Shown one piece after another: positions 46,078-55,544 of a DNA stretch of 64,000 nt. The notes beneath the pieces are model-generated. The model did no database searches and had not been told where the DNA came from. It was given only the letters and a program-made list of their open reading frames with translations. Each line of letters opens with the position of its first letter. The stretch's first letter is position 1. The stretch comes from Pseudomonas putida. Lineage in GTDB: Bacteria > Pseudomonadota > Gammaproteobacteria > Pseudomonadales > Pseudomonadaceae. A program made the position numbers and the translations under genes. The stretch covers positions 1,103,628 to 1,167,627 of the forward strand of contig NZ_MNAH01000001.1 in assembly GCF_001976065.1 (NCBI RefSeq). The letters are read 5' to 3'.

Positions 46078-47031
46078 ATGAAACTCGCGACTGTATTGGT
46101 GCTGTTGACCCTGTGGGTGCCCGCCGCGTTTTGCAGCAATGGCGCGGCCGTGGCCAGGGTCAATGGCGAGGAAATATCCCAGCTGCGCCTGGAGCGCTAT
46201 TTCGCCGAATACCTGGAGGATCAGGGCCGTGCGGTCGCCAGCATCCGCAGTCCCAGCGCCTACAAACAACTGCGCAAGGCGGCGCTGGACGCGTTGATCG
46301 ACAAGGAGCTGCTTTGGCAGGAAGCGCTCAAGCGCGGGGTAGTGATCAGCGATGCCGCGGTGCAAGATCAGGTCGAACAGACCCGCCAGGCCATGGGTGG
46401 CCCGCAGGTGTTCGCCCGGCGTCTGGAAGATGCCGGTTTCGATGAGGCTGCCTATATCGAGTACACCCGCCGTGATCTGGCGGCGCAGCAGATGTTCGCA
46501 GTACTGACCCAGGTCGATGAGCCCGACGAAAAACAGGTGCGGGCGTTTTATCAGGAACACCGCGCCGAGATGAGCCGGCCCGAGGAAATCCGGGTCAGGC
46601 ATATCCTGGTCAAAGTGCCTCAGGGTGCCGATGCTTCCACTGTCGAAGCCGCGAGACTACGCTTGCAGACATTGCACACGAGTGTCCGTGAGGGCGCCGA
46701 TTTTGCCAGCGTGGCCCGAACCGGCTCCGAAGATGCTTCGGCCAGCGCAGGCGGCGACCTGGGTTACTTTGCCCGTGGTCGCATGATGCCGGAGTTCGAA
46801 GCCGCGGCCTTTGCCCTCAAACCCGGGGCAATCAGCGAGCCGGTACGCACGGCGGTTGGCTGGCACTTGATCTTGTTAGAGAACCGAATGGAGGCTTCCG
46901 ATGTCACAGAGGAGCAGGGACTTGAAATGGTTCGGGCCTACCTTGCCCGACAGAAACAGGTCCAGGCGCGTCTGCAGGCATTGGCGCAGCTGCGCGCAAG
47001 CAACAGCATCGAAAGAATTGACGATCAATGA
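46078..47031 (+). CDS. Periplasmic peptidyl-prolyl isomerase (PpiC/EpsD-like)
   Basis: A 317-residue protein, GGAGG site upstream. A signal peptide is followed by a SurA-N-like helical region (RLERYFAEYLEDQ, LDALIDKELLWQEALKRGV) and a parvulin domain (EEIRVRHILVKVPQGADAST, GGDLGYFARGRMMPEFEAAA). It is likely a folding helper for secreted proteins, possibly for the large oxidase or curlin. EpsD-type parvulins occur in exopolysaccharide loci, but none of those genes is present here. Last gene of the oxidase operon. Confidence 0.85.
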   Translation: MKLATVLVLLTLWVPAAFCSNGAAVARVNGEEISQLRLERYFAEYLEDQGRAVASIRSPSAYKQLRKAALDALIDKELLWQEALKRGVVISDAAVQDQVEQTRQAMGGPQVFARRLEDAGFDEAAYIEYTRRDLAAQQMFAVLTQVDEPDEKQVRAFYQEHRAEMSRPEEIRVRHILVKVPQGADASTVEAARLRLQTLHTSVREGADFASVARTGSEDASASAGGDLGYFARGRMMPEFEAAAFALKPGAISEPVRTAVGWHLILLENRMEASDVTEEQGLEMVRAYLARQKQVQARLQALAQLRASNSIERIDDQ

Positions 47032-47036
47032 GCTTT

Positions 47037-47096
47037 CCCCAACAGTGGGGGAATGCTTCGCTGCACATCCGTTCGCTTTCCCCCGTTTTTGGGGGG
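47037..47096. promoter_or_regulatory. GC palindromes upstream of the response regulator/T2SS operon
   Basis: CCCCAACAGTGGGG (47037-47050) and CCCCCGTTTTTGGGGGG (47080-47096). The first repeats the oxidase-promoter site with a single change; the second resembles CCCCCATTTTTCGGGG at 34410. They lie 74-133 bases before the -24 element at 47170. Probably the same activator binds all three places. Confidence 0.55.
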
Positions 47097-47169
47097 TAGG
47101 GAATGTGGACGCAAAGGCATTGCGTTTAAATTCAAGGACATGAATACATAAAATTACCGGCGCTCAGCC

Positions 47170-47185
47170 TGGCATGAAGTGTGCG
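47170..47185 (+). promoter_or_regulatory. Sigma-54-like promoter of the T2SS/csgEFG operon
   Basis: TGGCATGAAGTGTGCG has exact GG-N10-GC spacing; its TGGCATG half is identical to that at the oxidase promoter. The start of transcription would be near 47196, some 55 bases before the response-regulator start codon. Confidence 0.65.
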
Positions 47186-47251
47186 TTAGCCCTATCAAGG
47201 CGCGCACTCCGCCAGGTTCGGTTCTCGGACCTGCGGTTCAAGGAGTCCACC

Positions 47252-47785
47252 TTGTTAAACAAAGTACTGGTTGTTGAAGACGAACAACTTCTTGCAGAAA
47301 ACCTCCAGGGTTACCTGCAGGCGCAAGGGTTGGAAGTCCGGATTGCTCACGACGGTGCGCAAGGAATCGCTGAAGCTGGCGACTTCGCACCCGAGGTGAT
47401 GGTGTTCGATTACCGCTTGCCCGATATGGAAGGCTTTGAGGTGCTCGATGCCGTCCGCCAGAACAGGAAGTGTCATTTTGTGCTGATCACAGGGCACCCC
47501 ACCGCAGAGGTTTGCGAGCGGGCCCGGCAACTGGGAGTCAGCCACATCCTGTTCAAACCCTTTCCATTGGCGGAACTGGCCCGTGCAGTGCTCGATCTTC
47601 TGGGGAGGCAGCGCGAACCCAACGCAGCGGTGAGCCGTTCCGAAGGCTTTGTCGAACGACGCCAGAGCAGGACCGAGAGTTTCCCGCTGCAGTTGTACGA
47701 CGGTAGTTGGGTGCTAGCAGATCGCCGACGAAGTACCTCGGCCTCCACAGCGCCAGACGACGAACAATTGCTCACCGGGGAGTAA
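47252..47785 (+). CDS. Response-regulator receiver protein without output domain
   Basis: 177 residues from a TTG at 47252 with AAGGAG 6 bases upstream; an upstream ATG at 47174 lies within the promoter. Residues 3-120 are a receiver domain: VVEDE (Glu9, Asp10), phospho-acceptor Asp53 in VFDYRLPD, Thr80 and Lys102 in LFKPFP. The last 60 residues are polar, with no helix-turn-helix or AAA+ domain. No kinase gene is adjacent. As first gene of the T2SS operon it might control assembly by protein contact rather than DNA binding. Confidence 0.85.
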   Translation: MLNKVLVVEDEQLLAENLQGYLQAQGLEVRIAHDGAQGIAEAGDFAPEVMVFDYRLPDMEGFEVLDAVRQNRKCHFVLITGHPTAEVCERARQLGVSHILFKPFPLAELARAVLDLLGRQREPNAAVSRSEGFVERRQSRTESFPLQLYDGSWVLADRRRSTSASTAPDDEQLLTGE

Positions 47786-47869
47786 TGGCGCGACAAGAGG
47801 CTGCGGTACATGCCGCAATTGCTCGCCGCGCCGACAGGGCTCTAAGCCCCGGGTGTTGGAGAGCAAGCC

Positions 47870-49556
<1,687 letters not shown>

Positions 49557-49576
<20 letters not shown>

Positions 49577-50360
49577 GCGTTATGTCGCCGTGCTCGGCGC
49601 CAGTGGTGTCGGCCTCGGTCAGCGTCAGGGGGGCGACACCCTGTGGCTGGGCAGCGTCGGCTTCATCGATGAAGGTTTCATGGCCTGGGCGGTCGCCCTG
49701 GAAACCCTCGACCGCCTGCTGGGCGAACATGTCCGTGCCGGTGCCGAGTTGACCGTGGTGGTCTCCGGCCATTTCAGCCGGTTTTGCCTGGTGCCCTGGA
49801 GCGAGCAGATCAGCAGCCCCGCCGAGCTGCAGGGGTTTGCCCAATTGTGCCTGGAAGACCTCTACGGCGCGGCGAACCAACCTTGGAACCTGGTGCTGTC
49901 GGCCGAACCCGCCGGTTACGACCGCATCGCTACGGCGCTGCCGCAGGATTTGCTCGAACGCCTGCGTAACCTGGTCAGCGGCCGTGGCTTGCGCCTGCGC
50001 TCGGTGCAGCCGTACCTGATGGCGGCGTTCAATCACTTCGACAAAAGCTTCGACGCCGGTGACTTCCTGTTCGTGGTTGCCGAACCGGTGCGCAGCGTCT
50101 TGCTGCTGGCCCGCGAAGGTCGCTGGACAGCGGTGCGCTCGGTGGGCAGCAGCGACAGCGACGGCGCACTGAGCGCGCTGGTCGGTCGCGAATGCCAATT
50201 GCAGGCCTGCGCCAGCGAGCGTCCGCTGAACGTCTACCTGCATGCACCGGCGCGCATCGATTCGCATCCCGAAGTGCCCGGTGTGCACCTGCGCACCCTC
50301 GAAGAAGGCCGGACAAGCGTACGCGATTGCCTGTACGTCATGTCCCGGACGGTGGCCTGA
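49557..50360 (+). CDS. PilM/GspL-like actin-fold protein of the T2SS
   Basis: 267 residues from a GTG at 49557 with GAGGAG 7 bases upstream; it overlaps the gspE end by 20 bases. The pattern SLLSRERYVAVLGASGVGL and later GDFLFVVAEPVRSVLLLARE fits the actin-like fold of PilM or the cytoplasmic part of GspL. No transmembrane helix is present, so this is a split GspL arrangement, with the PilN-like gene downstream supplying the membrane part. It should link GspE to the inner-membrane platform. Confidence 0.75.
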
Positions 50361-50361
50361 C

Positions 50362-50907
50362 ATGCGCCCGCTGATGCTCGATTTTCAGCCGCGCCGCCGC
50401 TCGACCCCACTGGGCTGGAGCCTGCTGGCCGGTGGCGTGGTGCTGGCGCTGACCTGCGTTGTGTTTCAGCAACACCTGAGCGGGGAGGCCGAGCAGCAAC
50501 AAGGCCACCTGCAAACCGCGCAACGGGTGCTCACCGGTGACACCGGGGGCAAAGTCAGCCTGACCCCGGCCGAGACCCGCGAGCAGGCGCAGAACCTGGC
50601 CGAGATGCGCAAGGTCTCGCAGCAGTTGCGCCGGCCCTGGGAACGCCTGTTCGCCACCCTGGAGGCCATGCCCCGGGAAAACGTCGCCTTGCTCACCCTG
50701 ACCCCGGATGCCCGCAAAGGCCAGGTGCGGATCAGCGCCGAGGCGCGCGACCTGGATGCCATGCTCGACTTCCACCGCCGCCTCGAAGCCTGCGACGAGC
50801 TCTCCGACGTGTCGTTGCTCAGCCACGAAATCGTCGCCAACGTGCCGGAACACCCGGTGCAGTTCAACTTGTCGGCTACCTGGGAGATTGGCGATGCAAA
50901 TCCCTAG
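50362..50907 (+). CDS. PilN-like inner-membrane protein of the T2SS
   Basis: 181 residues. A short cytoplasmic N-terminus (MRPLMLDFQPRRR) precedes one membrane helix (GWSLLAGGVVLALTCVVF) and a periplasmic ferredoxin-like domain (PRENVALLTLTPDARKGQVR, then SAEARDLDAMLDFHRRLEAC). This is the PilN or GspL C-terminal pattern. It begins one base after the previous stop and overlaps the next gene. Confidence 0.75.
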   Translation: MRPLMLDFQPRRRSTPLGWSLLAGGVVLALTCVVFQQHLSGEAEQQQGHLQTAQRVLTGDTGGKVSLTPAETREQAQNLAEMRKVSQQLRRPWERLFATLEAMPRENVALLTLTPDARKGQVRISAEARDLDAMLDFHRRLEACDELSDVSLLSHEIVANVPEHPVQFNLSATWEIGDANP

Positions 50908-51442
50908 ATTGATCGTCCACGAATACCTGCAAAGCCTGGGCGTGCCCGGCCTGGCAGGATTGGCCATGCTGGTGCTGGCGCTGAGCTATGGCCTGTTCGG
51001 CCTGTTGCCGGACTGGCAGGCGCTGCAGCAGCTGAGCCAGCAGACCCGCGAAGCCAGCGAGTACCTGGCCAAGGTCGAAGAAGGTTCGGTCGCCGCCCCG
51101 GTCGTGCCGCAACGTCAGCTGGAAGATTTTCGCAGCAAACTGCCGACCCAGCCCCAGGCCACGGTCGCCATCGACAAGATCTATGCGCTGGCCGCCCAGG
51201 AACGCATCACCCTGTCCCGGGGCGAGTACGCCCTGGGCATCGATCCCAAGACCCATCTGGCCCGTTATCAGATCCTGTTGCCGGTGCGGGGCAGCTACCC
51301 GCAACTGCGGCGCTTCATGCACGCCTTGCTCGGTCAGTTGCCGGCGGTGGTGGTGGAAGACCTGGAGCTGCAGCGCAAGAAGATCGCCGACACCGACCTC
51401 AACGGGCGGATCCGCATGACCCTTTACCTGTCGAGGTCATGA
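50894..51442 (+). CDS. PilO/GspM-like inner-membrane protein of the T2SS
   Basis: 182 residues. One N-terminal membrane helix (LAGLAMLVLALSYGLFGLLP) is followed by a coiled-coil stretch (ALQQLSQQTREASEYLAKVE) and a ferredoxin-like periplasmic domain (RYQILLPVRGSYPQLRRFMH). This is the typical order of PilO or GspM. Overlaps the upstream gene by 14 bases and the next by 4 (ATGA). Confidence 0.78.
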   Translation: MQIPRLIVHEYLQSLGVPGLAGLAMLVLALSYGLFGLLPDWQALQQLSQQTREASEYLAKVEEGSVAAPVVPQRQLEDFRSKLPTQPQATVAIDKIYALAAQERITLSRGEYALGIDPKTHLARYQILLPVRGSYPQLRRFMHALLGQLPAVVVEDLELQRKKIADTDLNGRIRMTLYLSRS

Positions 51443-51960
51443 TGAACAGCAAACGCGCAATGGGTTGGGTGGCGTTCCTCGGCGTGGCCGCGGCGCTGAC
51501 CTGGTTGCCCGACTACTTCAAGCCCGCCGACGACGGTGACCTTGCGGTGGCCGCCGTGGCCACGCCGGCCAAAGGCAAGAACCGTGGCGCGTCGCCCGCG
51601 GCGCAAGCCTCCGCTGCGCCCGTGGCGATCAAGGACCTCAGCCCGGCGGGCGACCTGTTCGCCGCGCGCAGCTGGAAGGCCGCACCGGCCCTGGCCAGCG
51701 TCACCGAGCAACGAGTCAACGTCGCGCCCGTGGTGCAGGTCCCCACTGCACCGCCGATGCCTTTCCAGTTCATCGGCCGGATGGAGGACCGCACTGACCT
51801 GCAGGTGTTCTTGCAAAACGGCGAAAAGATCTACGTGGTGCGTAAAGGGGATGTGATCGACGAAACATGGAAGATCGAGGGGATTTCCGATCTGGAATTG
51901 AGCCTGGTCTATTTGCCTCTGCATTTGTCCCAGACCTTGTCTGTGGGGAGCGCGCAATGA
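51439..51960 (+). CDS. GspC/PilP-like inner-membrane clamp protein
   Basis: 173 residues. An N-terminal membrane helix (MGWVAFLGVAAALTWLPDYF) and an Ala/Pro-rich linker lead to a small beta domain, PFQFIGRMEDRTDLQVFLQN, with GEKIYVVRKGDVIDETWKIE, characteristic of the GspC homology region or PilP. It would connect the inner-membrane platform to the secretin's periplasmic domains. Its stop overlaps the secretin start (ATGA). Confidence 0.78.
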   Translation: MMNSKRAMGWVAFLGVAAALTWLPDYFKPADDGDLAVAAVATPAKGKNRGASPAAQASAAPVAIKDLSPAGDLFAARSWKAAPALASVTEQRVNVAPVVQVPTAPPMPFQFIGRMEDRTDLQVFLQNGEKIYVVRKGDVIDETWKIEGISDLELSLVYLPLHLSQTLSVGSAQ

Positions 51961-53789
51961 ACAAGTCCCGTTTGCTGATGAGCCTCTGTCTCTGCGCAGG
52001 GCTGGCTGCGTGCAGCTCGGCACAGGTTGCCAAGGAAGAAGCCTCCGAGCTGATCGAGCAGGGGCAGTACGAAGCCGGCCTGGCCCGGATCGAGGAGGGC
52101 CTGCGGGAAAACCCTCGCGACACCGAGCTGCACATTGCCCTCAACAGCGCCCGCGCCCGGGCGATCACGGCACTGCTGACCCAGGCCGACATGGACCGCA
52201 CCCAGCGTGATTTCGCTTCGGCCCGCATGGGCTACGGCCGGGTGTTGACCATCGAGCCGAACAACCGTCGCGCCCAGGACGCCATGCGCCAGCTCGAACA
52301 CATGCGCAACCTCGATGAAAAACTCGAACTGGCCCGTGGCGACCTGCGCCGCGGCGACATCTACGGCGCCGAGCGTCAGGTCAAACAGATTCTCGAGCTG
52401 GACCCGAACAACGAAGGCGCCCTGGAACTGCAGGGCAATATCCGCCTGGTGCAGAGCCGCAACGTGGTGGCCTACCCGCAGCTGCGCACCCGCCTGGACA
52501 AGCCGGTGACCCTGGAATTTCGCGACGCCAACCTCAAGACCATCTTCGAAGTGCTGTCCCAGGTCGCTGGCTTGAACTTCATCTTCGACAAGGACCTGCG
52601 CCCGGACATGAAAGCCACCATCTTCGTGCGTGACGTGCGCATCGAAGACGCCGTGGAACTGCTGCTGCAACAGAACCAGCTGCACCAGAAGGTGGTGAAC
52701 GAAAACACCCTGCTGATCTACCCGGATTCGCCGCAGAAGCTCAAGGATTACCAGGAGCTGGTGATGCGCACCTTCTACCTGACCAGTATCGATGCCAACA
52801 CCGCGCTGAACATGGTCAAGACCATGCTCAAGACCCGCGACGTGTTCGTCGACGAACGCCTCAACACCCTGACCATGCGCGACACCGGCGACGCCGTGCG
52901 CATGGCGGAAAAACTCCTGCAATCGCAGGATCAGTCCAACCCCGAAGTGGTGCTGGAAGTGGAGGTGATGGAAGTCGCCACCCAGCGCATCCTCGACCTT
53001 GGCCTGCAATGGCCGAACACCTTCGGTGTGGTCAACAGCGACGGTTCGGCGGTGACCATCCTCGATCAACTCAAGGGTATCAACTCCAGCCGCATCACCA
53101 TCTCGCCCTCGCCACAGGCCAAGATCAATGCCCAGGACAAAGACATCAACACCCTGGCCAGCCCGGTCATCCGGGTCAGCAACCGCGAGCAGGCGCGCAT
53201 CCACATTGGCCAGCGCGTGCCGATCATCAGCGCCACGTCGGTGCCGTCGACCCAGGGACCGGTGATCACCGAAAGCGTGACTTACCTCGATGTCGGTCTG
53301 AAACTGGAAGTGCAGCCCACCGTGCACCTGAACAACGAAGTGGCGATCAAGGTGGCCCTGGAAGTGAGTAACGCCACGCCCCTGGAGCCGACCCGCCAGG
53401 GCACGATTCCGGTGCAGGTCGATACCCGCAACGCGCAGACCACCCTGCGCCTGCATGACGGCGAAACCCAGATCCTCGCCGGCCTGATGCGCAACGACCA
53501 TGGCAGCACCGGCAACAAGATCCCCGGCCTCGGCGACATACCTGGCCTGGGTCGCCTGTTCGGCAGCAACAAGGACGACGTCAGCAAATCCGAACTGGTG
53601 CTGTCGATCACCCCGCGGATCGTGCGCAACCTGCCGTACCAGAGCCCGTCGGACATGGAGTTCACCACCGGCACCGAAACCAGCATGCACATCCAGGCGC
53701 CGGATCGCTCGAAGGTTGAAGTCGAAGAGGTCAAGGCCAATGGCATGAGCGCCCCGATCGCGACCACCGTTACCGTCGGGAAGCCTTGA
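51957..53789 (+). CDS. gspD: Type II secretin (GspD-like) lipoprotein with N-terminal TPR region
   Basis: 610 residues. A lipoprotein signal ends at Cys19 (GLAAC). Residues about 30-170 are TPR-like (LIEQGQYEAGLARIEEGLRE, ADMDRTQRDFASARMGYGRV, GDIYGAERQVKQILELDPNN). Secretin N-domains follow (VTLEFRDANLKTIFEVLSQV), then the secretin core: VGLKLEVQPTVHLNNEVAIK, DGETQILAGLMRND and KIPGLGDIPGLGRLFGS. The built-in lipid anchor and TPR part may replace a separate pilotin. It forms the outer-membrane channel of this T2SS. Confidence 0.9.
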   Translation: MNKSRLLMSLCLCAGLAACSSAQVAKEEASELIEQGQYEAGLARIEEGLRENPRDTELHIALNSARARAITALLTQADMDRTQRDFASARMGYGRVLTIEPNNRRAQDAMRQLEHMRNLDEKLELARGDLRRGDIYGAERQVKQILELDPNNEGALELQGNIRLVQSRNVVAYPQLRTRLDKPVTLEFRDANLKTIFEVLSQVAGLNFIFDKDLRPDMKATIFVRDVRIEDAVELLLQQNQLHQKVVNENTLLIYPDSPQKLKDYQELVMRTFYLTSIDANTALNMVKTMLKTRDVFVDERLNTLTMRDTGDAVRMAEKLLQSQDQSNPEVVLEVEVMEVATQRILDLGLQWPNTFGVVNSDGSAVTILDQLKGINSSRITISPSPQAKINAQDKDINTLASPVIRVSNREQARIHIGQRVPIISATSVPSTQGPVITESVTYLDVGLKLEVQPTVHLNNEVAIKVALEVSNATPLEPTRQGTIPVQVDTRNAQTTLRLHDGETQILAGLMRNDHGSTGNKIPGLGDIPGLGRLFGSNKDDVSKSELVLSITPRIVRNLPYQSPSDMEFTTGTETSMHIQAPDRSKVEVEEVKANGMSAPIATTVTVGKP

Positions 53790-53791
53790 TC

Positions 53792-54265
53792 ATGAACGCC
53801 TCGCAACGCGGTTTTACCTTGATCGAAGTCGTGGTGACGCTGTCGTTGATCGGCCTGCTGGCCGGCATGGCCGCGCCGCTGACCGAGACCGTGGTGCGCC
53901 GGGGCAAAGAGCAGGAGCTGCGCACCGCGCTGTACCAGATCCGCGATGCCATCGACGCCTACAAGCGCGCGTTCGACGCCGGTTACATCGAGAAGTCGCT
54001 CAACAGCAGCGGCTACCCGCCGAACCTGCAGGTGCTGGTGGAAGGCGTGCGTGATGTGCGCAGCGCCAAGGGTGCCAAGTTCTACTTCCTGCGGCGCGTG
54101 CCCCATGACCCGCTGGCACCGGTCAAGCGCGACGACGAAGGCGGTTGGGGCGTGCGCTCCTACGACAGTACGGCTCAGAACCCGCGGGAGGGCGAGGACG
54201 TCTTTGACGTTTACTCCAAGGCCCGGGGCAAGGGGCTCAACGGCATCGCCTACCGGGAGTGGTGA
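53792..54265 (+). CDS. Type II pseudopilin (minor or GspG-like)
   Basis: A 157-residue protein. The leader MNASQRG is cleaved before FTLIEVVVTLSLIGLLAGMA (Glu at mature position 5). The C-terminal part NPREGEDVFDVYSKARGKGL is short and polar. It belongs to the T2SS pseudopilus, together with the next two genes and gspG on the other strand. A longer TTG start at 53786 is possible. Confidence 0.85.
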   Translation: MNASQRGFTLIEVVVTLSLIGLLAGMAAPLTETVVRRGKEQELRTALYQIRDAIDAYKRAFDAGYIEKSLNSSGYPPNLQVLVEGVRDVRSAKGAKFYFLRRVPHDPLAPVKRDDEGGWGVRSYDSTAQNPREGEDVFDVYSKARGKGLNGIAYREW

Positions 54266-54269
54266 GCAT

Positions 54270-54644
54270 ATGCGTCGGGAAAAGGGTTTTACCCTGCTGG
54301 AACTGATGGTGGTCATGGCAATCATCGCGACCCTGATGACCATCGCCTTGCCGCGCTACTTCAACAGCCTGGAGGCCTCCAAGGAGACCACCTTGCGCCA
54401 GAGTCTGTCGGCGATGCGCGAAGCCCTGGATCACTACTACGGTGACACCGGACGCTACCCCGACTCCATCGAGCAGCTGGTTGAACAGCGCTACCTGCGC
54501 AATCCGCCGATGGACCCGATTGCCGAACGCAAGGACGCCTGGGTCATGGTTGCACCGCCTGACGGCGTGGCCGGCGGTGTCGCCGATATCAAGAGCGGTG
54601 CCACAGGGAGGGCGCGTGATGGCAGCCTGTATTCCGAGTGGTAA
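54270..54644 (+). CDS. Type II pseudopilin, GspG-like
   Basis: A 124-residue protein. The leader MRREKG is cleaved before FTLLELMVVMAIIATLMTIA (Glu at mature position 5). The sequence ALDHYYGDTGRYPDSIEQLV, then RYLRNPPMDP, fits the GspG-type core. It overlaps the next pseudopilin by 26 bases. Confidence 0.85.
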   Translation: MRREKGFTLLELMVVMAIIATLMTIALPRYFNSLEASKETTLRQSLSAMREALDHYYGDTGRYPDSIEQLVEQRYLRNPPMDPIAERKDAWVMVAPPDGVAGGVADIKSGATGRARDGSLYSEW

Positions 54645-55158
54645 GCCTGCGGGGCAGGACGGCTTCACCTACCTGGGTGTGCTGTTCCTGATCATGGTGA
54701 TGGGCATGGGCCTGGCCAGTGCCGGCGAGCTGTGGTCCACCGCCTCGCGCCGCGACCGTGAACGCCAATTGTTGTGGGTCGGCACCCAGTACGCCCAGGC
54801 ACTGCGCAGCTACTACCGCAGCTCGCCAGGCCTGGCCCAGTACCCCAAGGAACTCGCCGACCTGGTGCAGGACGAGCGTTTTCCCAGCGCCAAGCACCAT
54901 ATCCGCCAGCTCTATCCGGACCCGATTGGCGGCGGCGAATGGTTCCTGATGCGCGGCTTCGACGGACGCATCACCGGTATCAGCAGCCCGTCCACGGACA
55001 AGCCGCTCAAACAGGCGGATTTTCCCAGCCAGTGGTCGGACTTCAACGGCATGGCCAGCTACAAGGACTGGCAGTTCGTGGCCGAGAAAGCCTTCCTCGA
55101 CGGCGCCTCGGGCCCGGCCAAAGGCCAGTCCCAGGCCCCCCAGGCGTTGCAGCCATGA
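54619..55158 (+). CDS. Pseudopilin-like protein lacking Glu5 (GspK-like tip candidate)
   Basis: 179 residues from the ATG at 54619 (GGGAGG 7 bases upstream). The leader MAACIPSGKPAGQDG ends before FTYLGVLFLIMVMGMGLASA. Position 5 of the mature part is Gly instead of the nearly invariant Glu. Loss of Glu5 is typical of GspK, the pseudopilus-tip subunit, though this protein is shorter than usual GspK. Its last four bases overlap the csgE start. Confidence 0.75.
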   Translation: MAACIPSGKPAGQDGFTYLGVLFLIMVMGMGLASAGELWSTASRRDRERQLLWVGTQYAQALRSYYRSSPGLAQYPKELADLVQDERFPSAKHHIRQLYPDPIGGGEWFLMRGFDGRITGISSPSTDKPLKQADFPSQWSDFNGMASYKDWQFVAEKAFLDGASGPAKGQSQAPQALQP

Positions 55159-55544
55159 AGCGCTTCTGCCTGGCGTTGATCCTGGTGCTGAGCACCTCTG
55201 TGGCCTGGGCCGGTGAAGAGGACGAAATGCTCGGCTTCATCGTCGACGACACGATCTCGCACATCGGCCACGAATTTTACTACTCGTTCAGTGAACGCCT
55301 GCGTGCCACCAGCCCGATGGATTTCAACCTGGTGGTACGCGAACGACCTTCGGCTCGCTGGGGCAGCCTGGTGACCGTGGAATTTCAACGACGCCTGGTT
55401 TACCGGCGCTTCCTGCCGCCGAACACCGTGGAGCTCAAGGACGAGGCCTATGCTGCCGCCGACTGGGTACGCGGGCAGATTGTCCAGCGCAAGCTGGAAG
55501 CCTTGTTGCAGGACACCACGGACCTTGAGAGGGACGAACTATGA
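55155..55544 (+). CDS. csgE: Curli assembly chaperone CsgE
   Basis: A 129-residue protein, identical in length to E. coli CsgE. A signal peptide (MKRFCLALILVLSTSVAWA) is followed by GFIVDDTISHIGHEFYYSFS, RPSARWGSLVTVEFQRRLVY and an ending rich in charged residues, the CsgE pattern. CsgE is a periplasmic factor that caps CsgG and delivers curlin. Its start overlaps the last pseudopilin (ATGA), placing it in the T2SS operon. Confidence 0.92.
   Translation: MKRFCLALILVLSTSVAWAGEEDEMLGFIVDDTISHIGHEFYYSFSERLRATSPMDFNLVVRERPSARWGSLVTVEFQRRLVYRRFLPPNTVELKDEAYAAADWVRGQIVQRKLEALLQDTTDLERDEL

Noticed and set aside
47091..47185. Alternative -24/-12 element near GGGAATGTGGACGC (47099-47112)
   Set aside because: Spacing fits but both halves are poor; the TGGCATGAAGTGTGCG element at 47170 is far better.
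51909..53690. 593-residue minus-strand ORF opposite the secretin
   Set aside because: Antisense shadow of high-GC coding sequence; the plus frame has clear secretin motifs.
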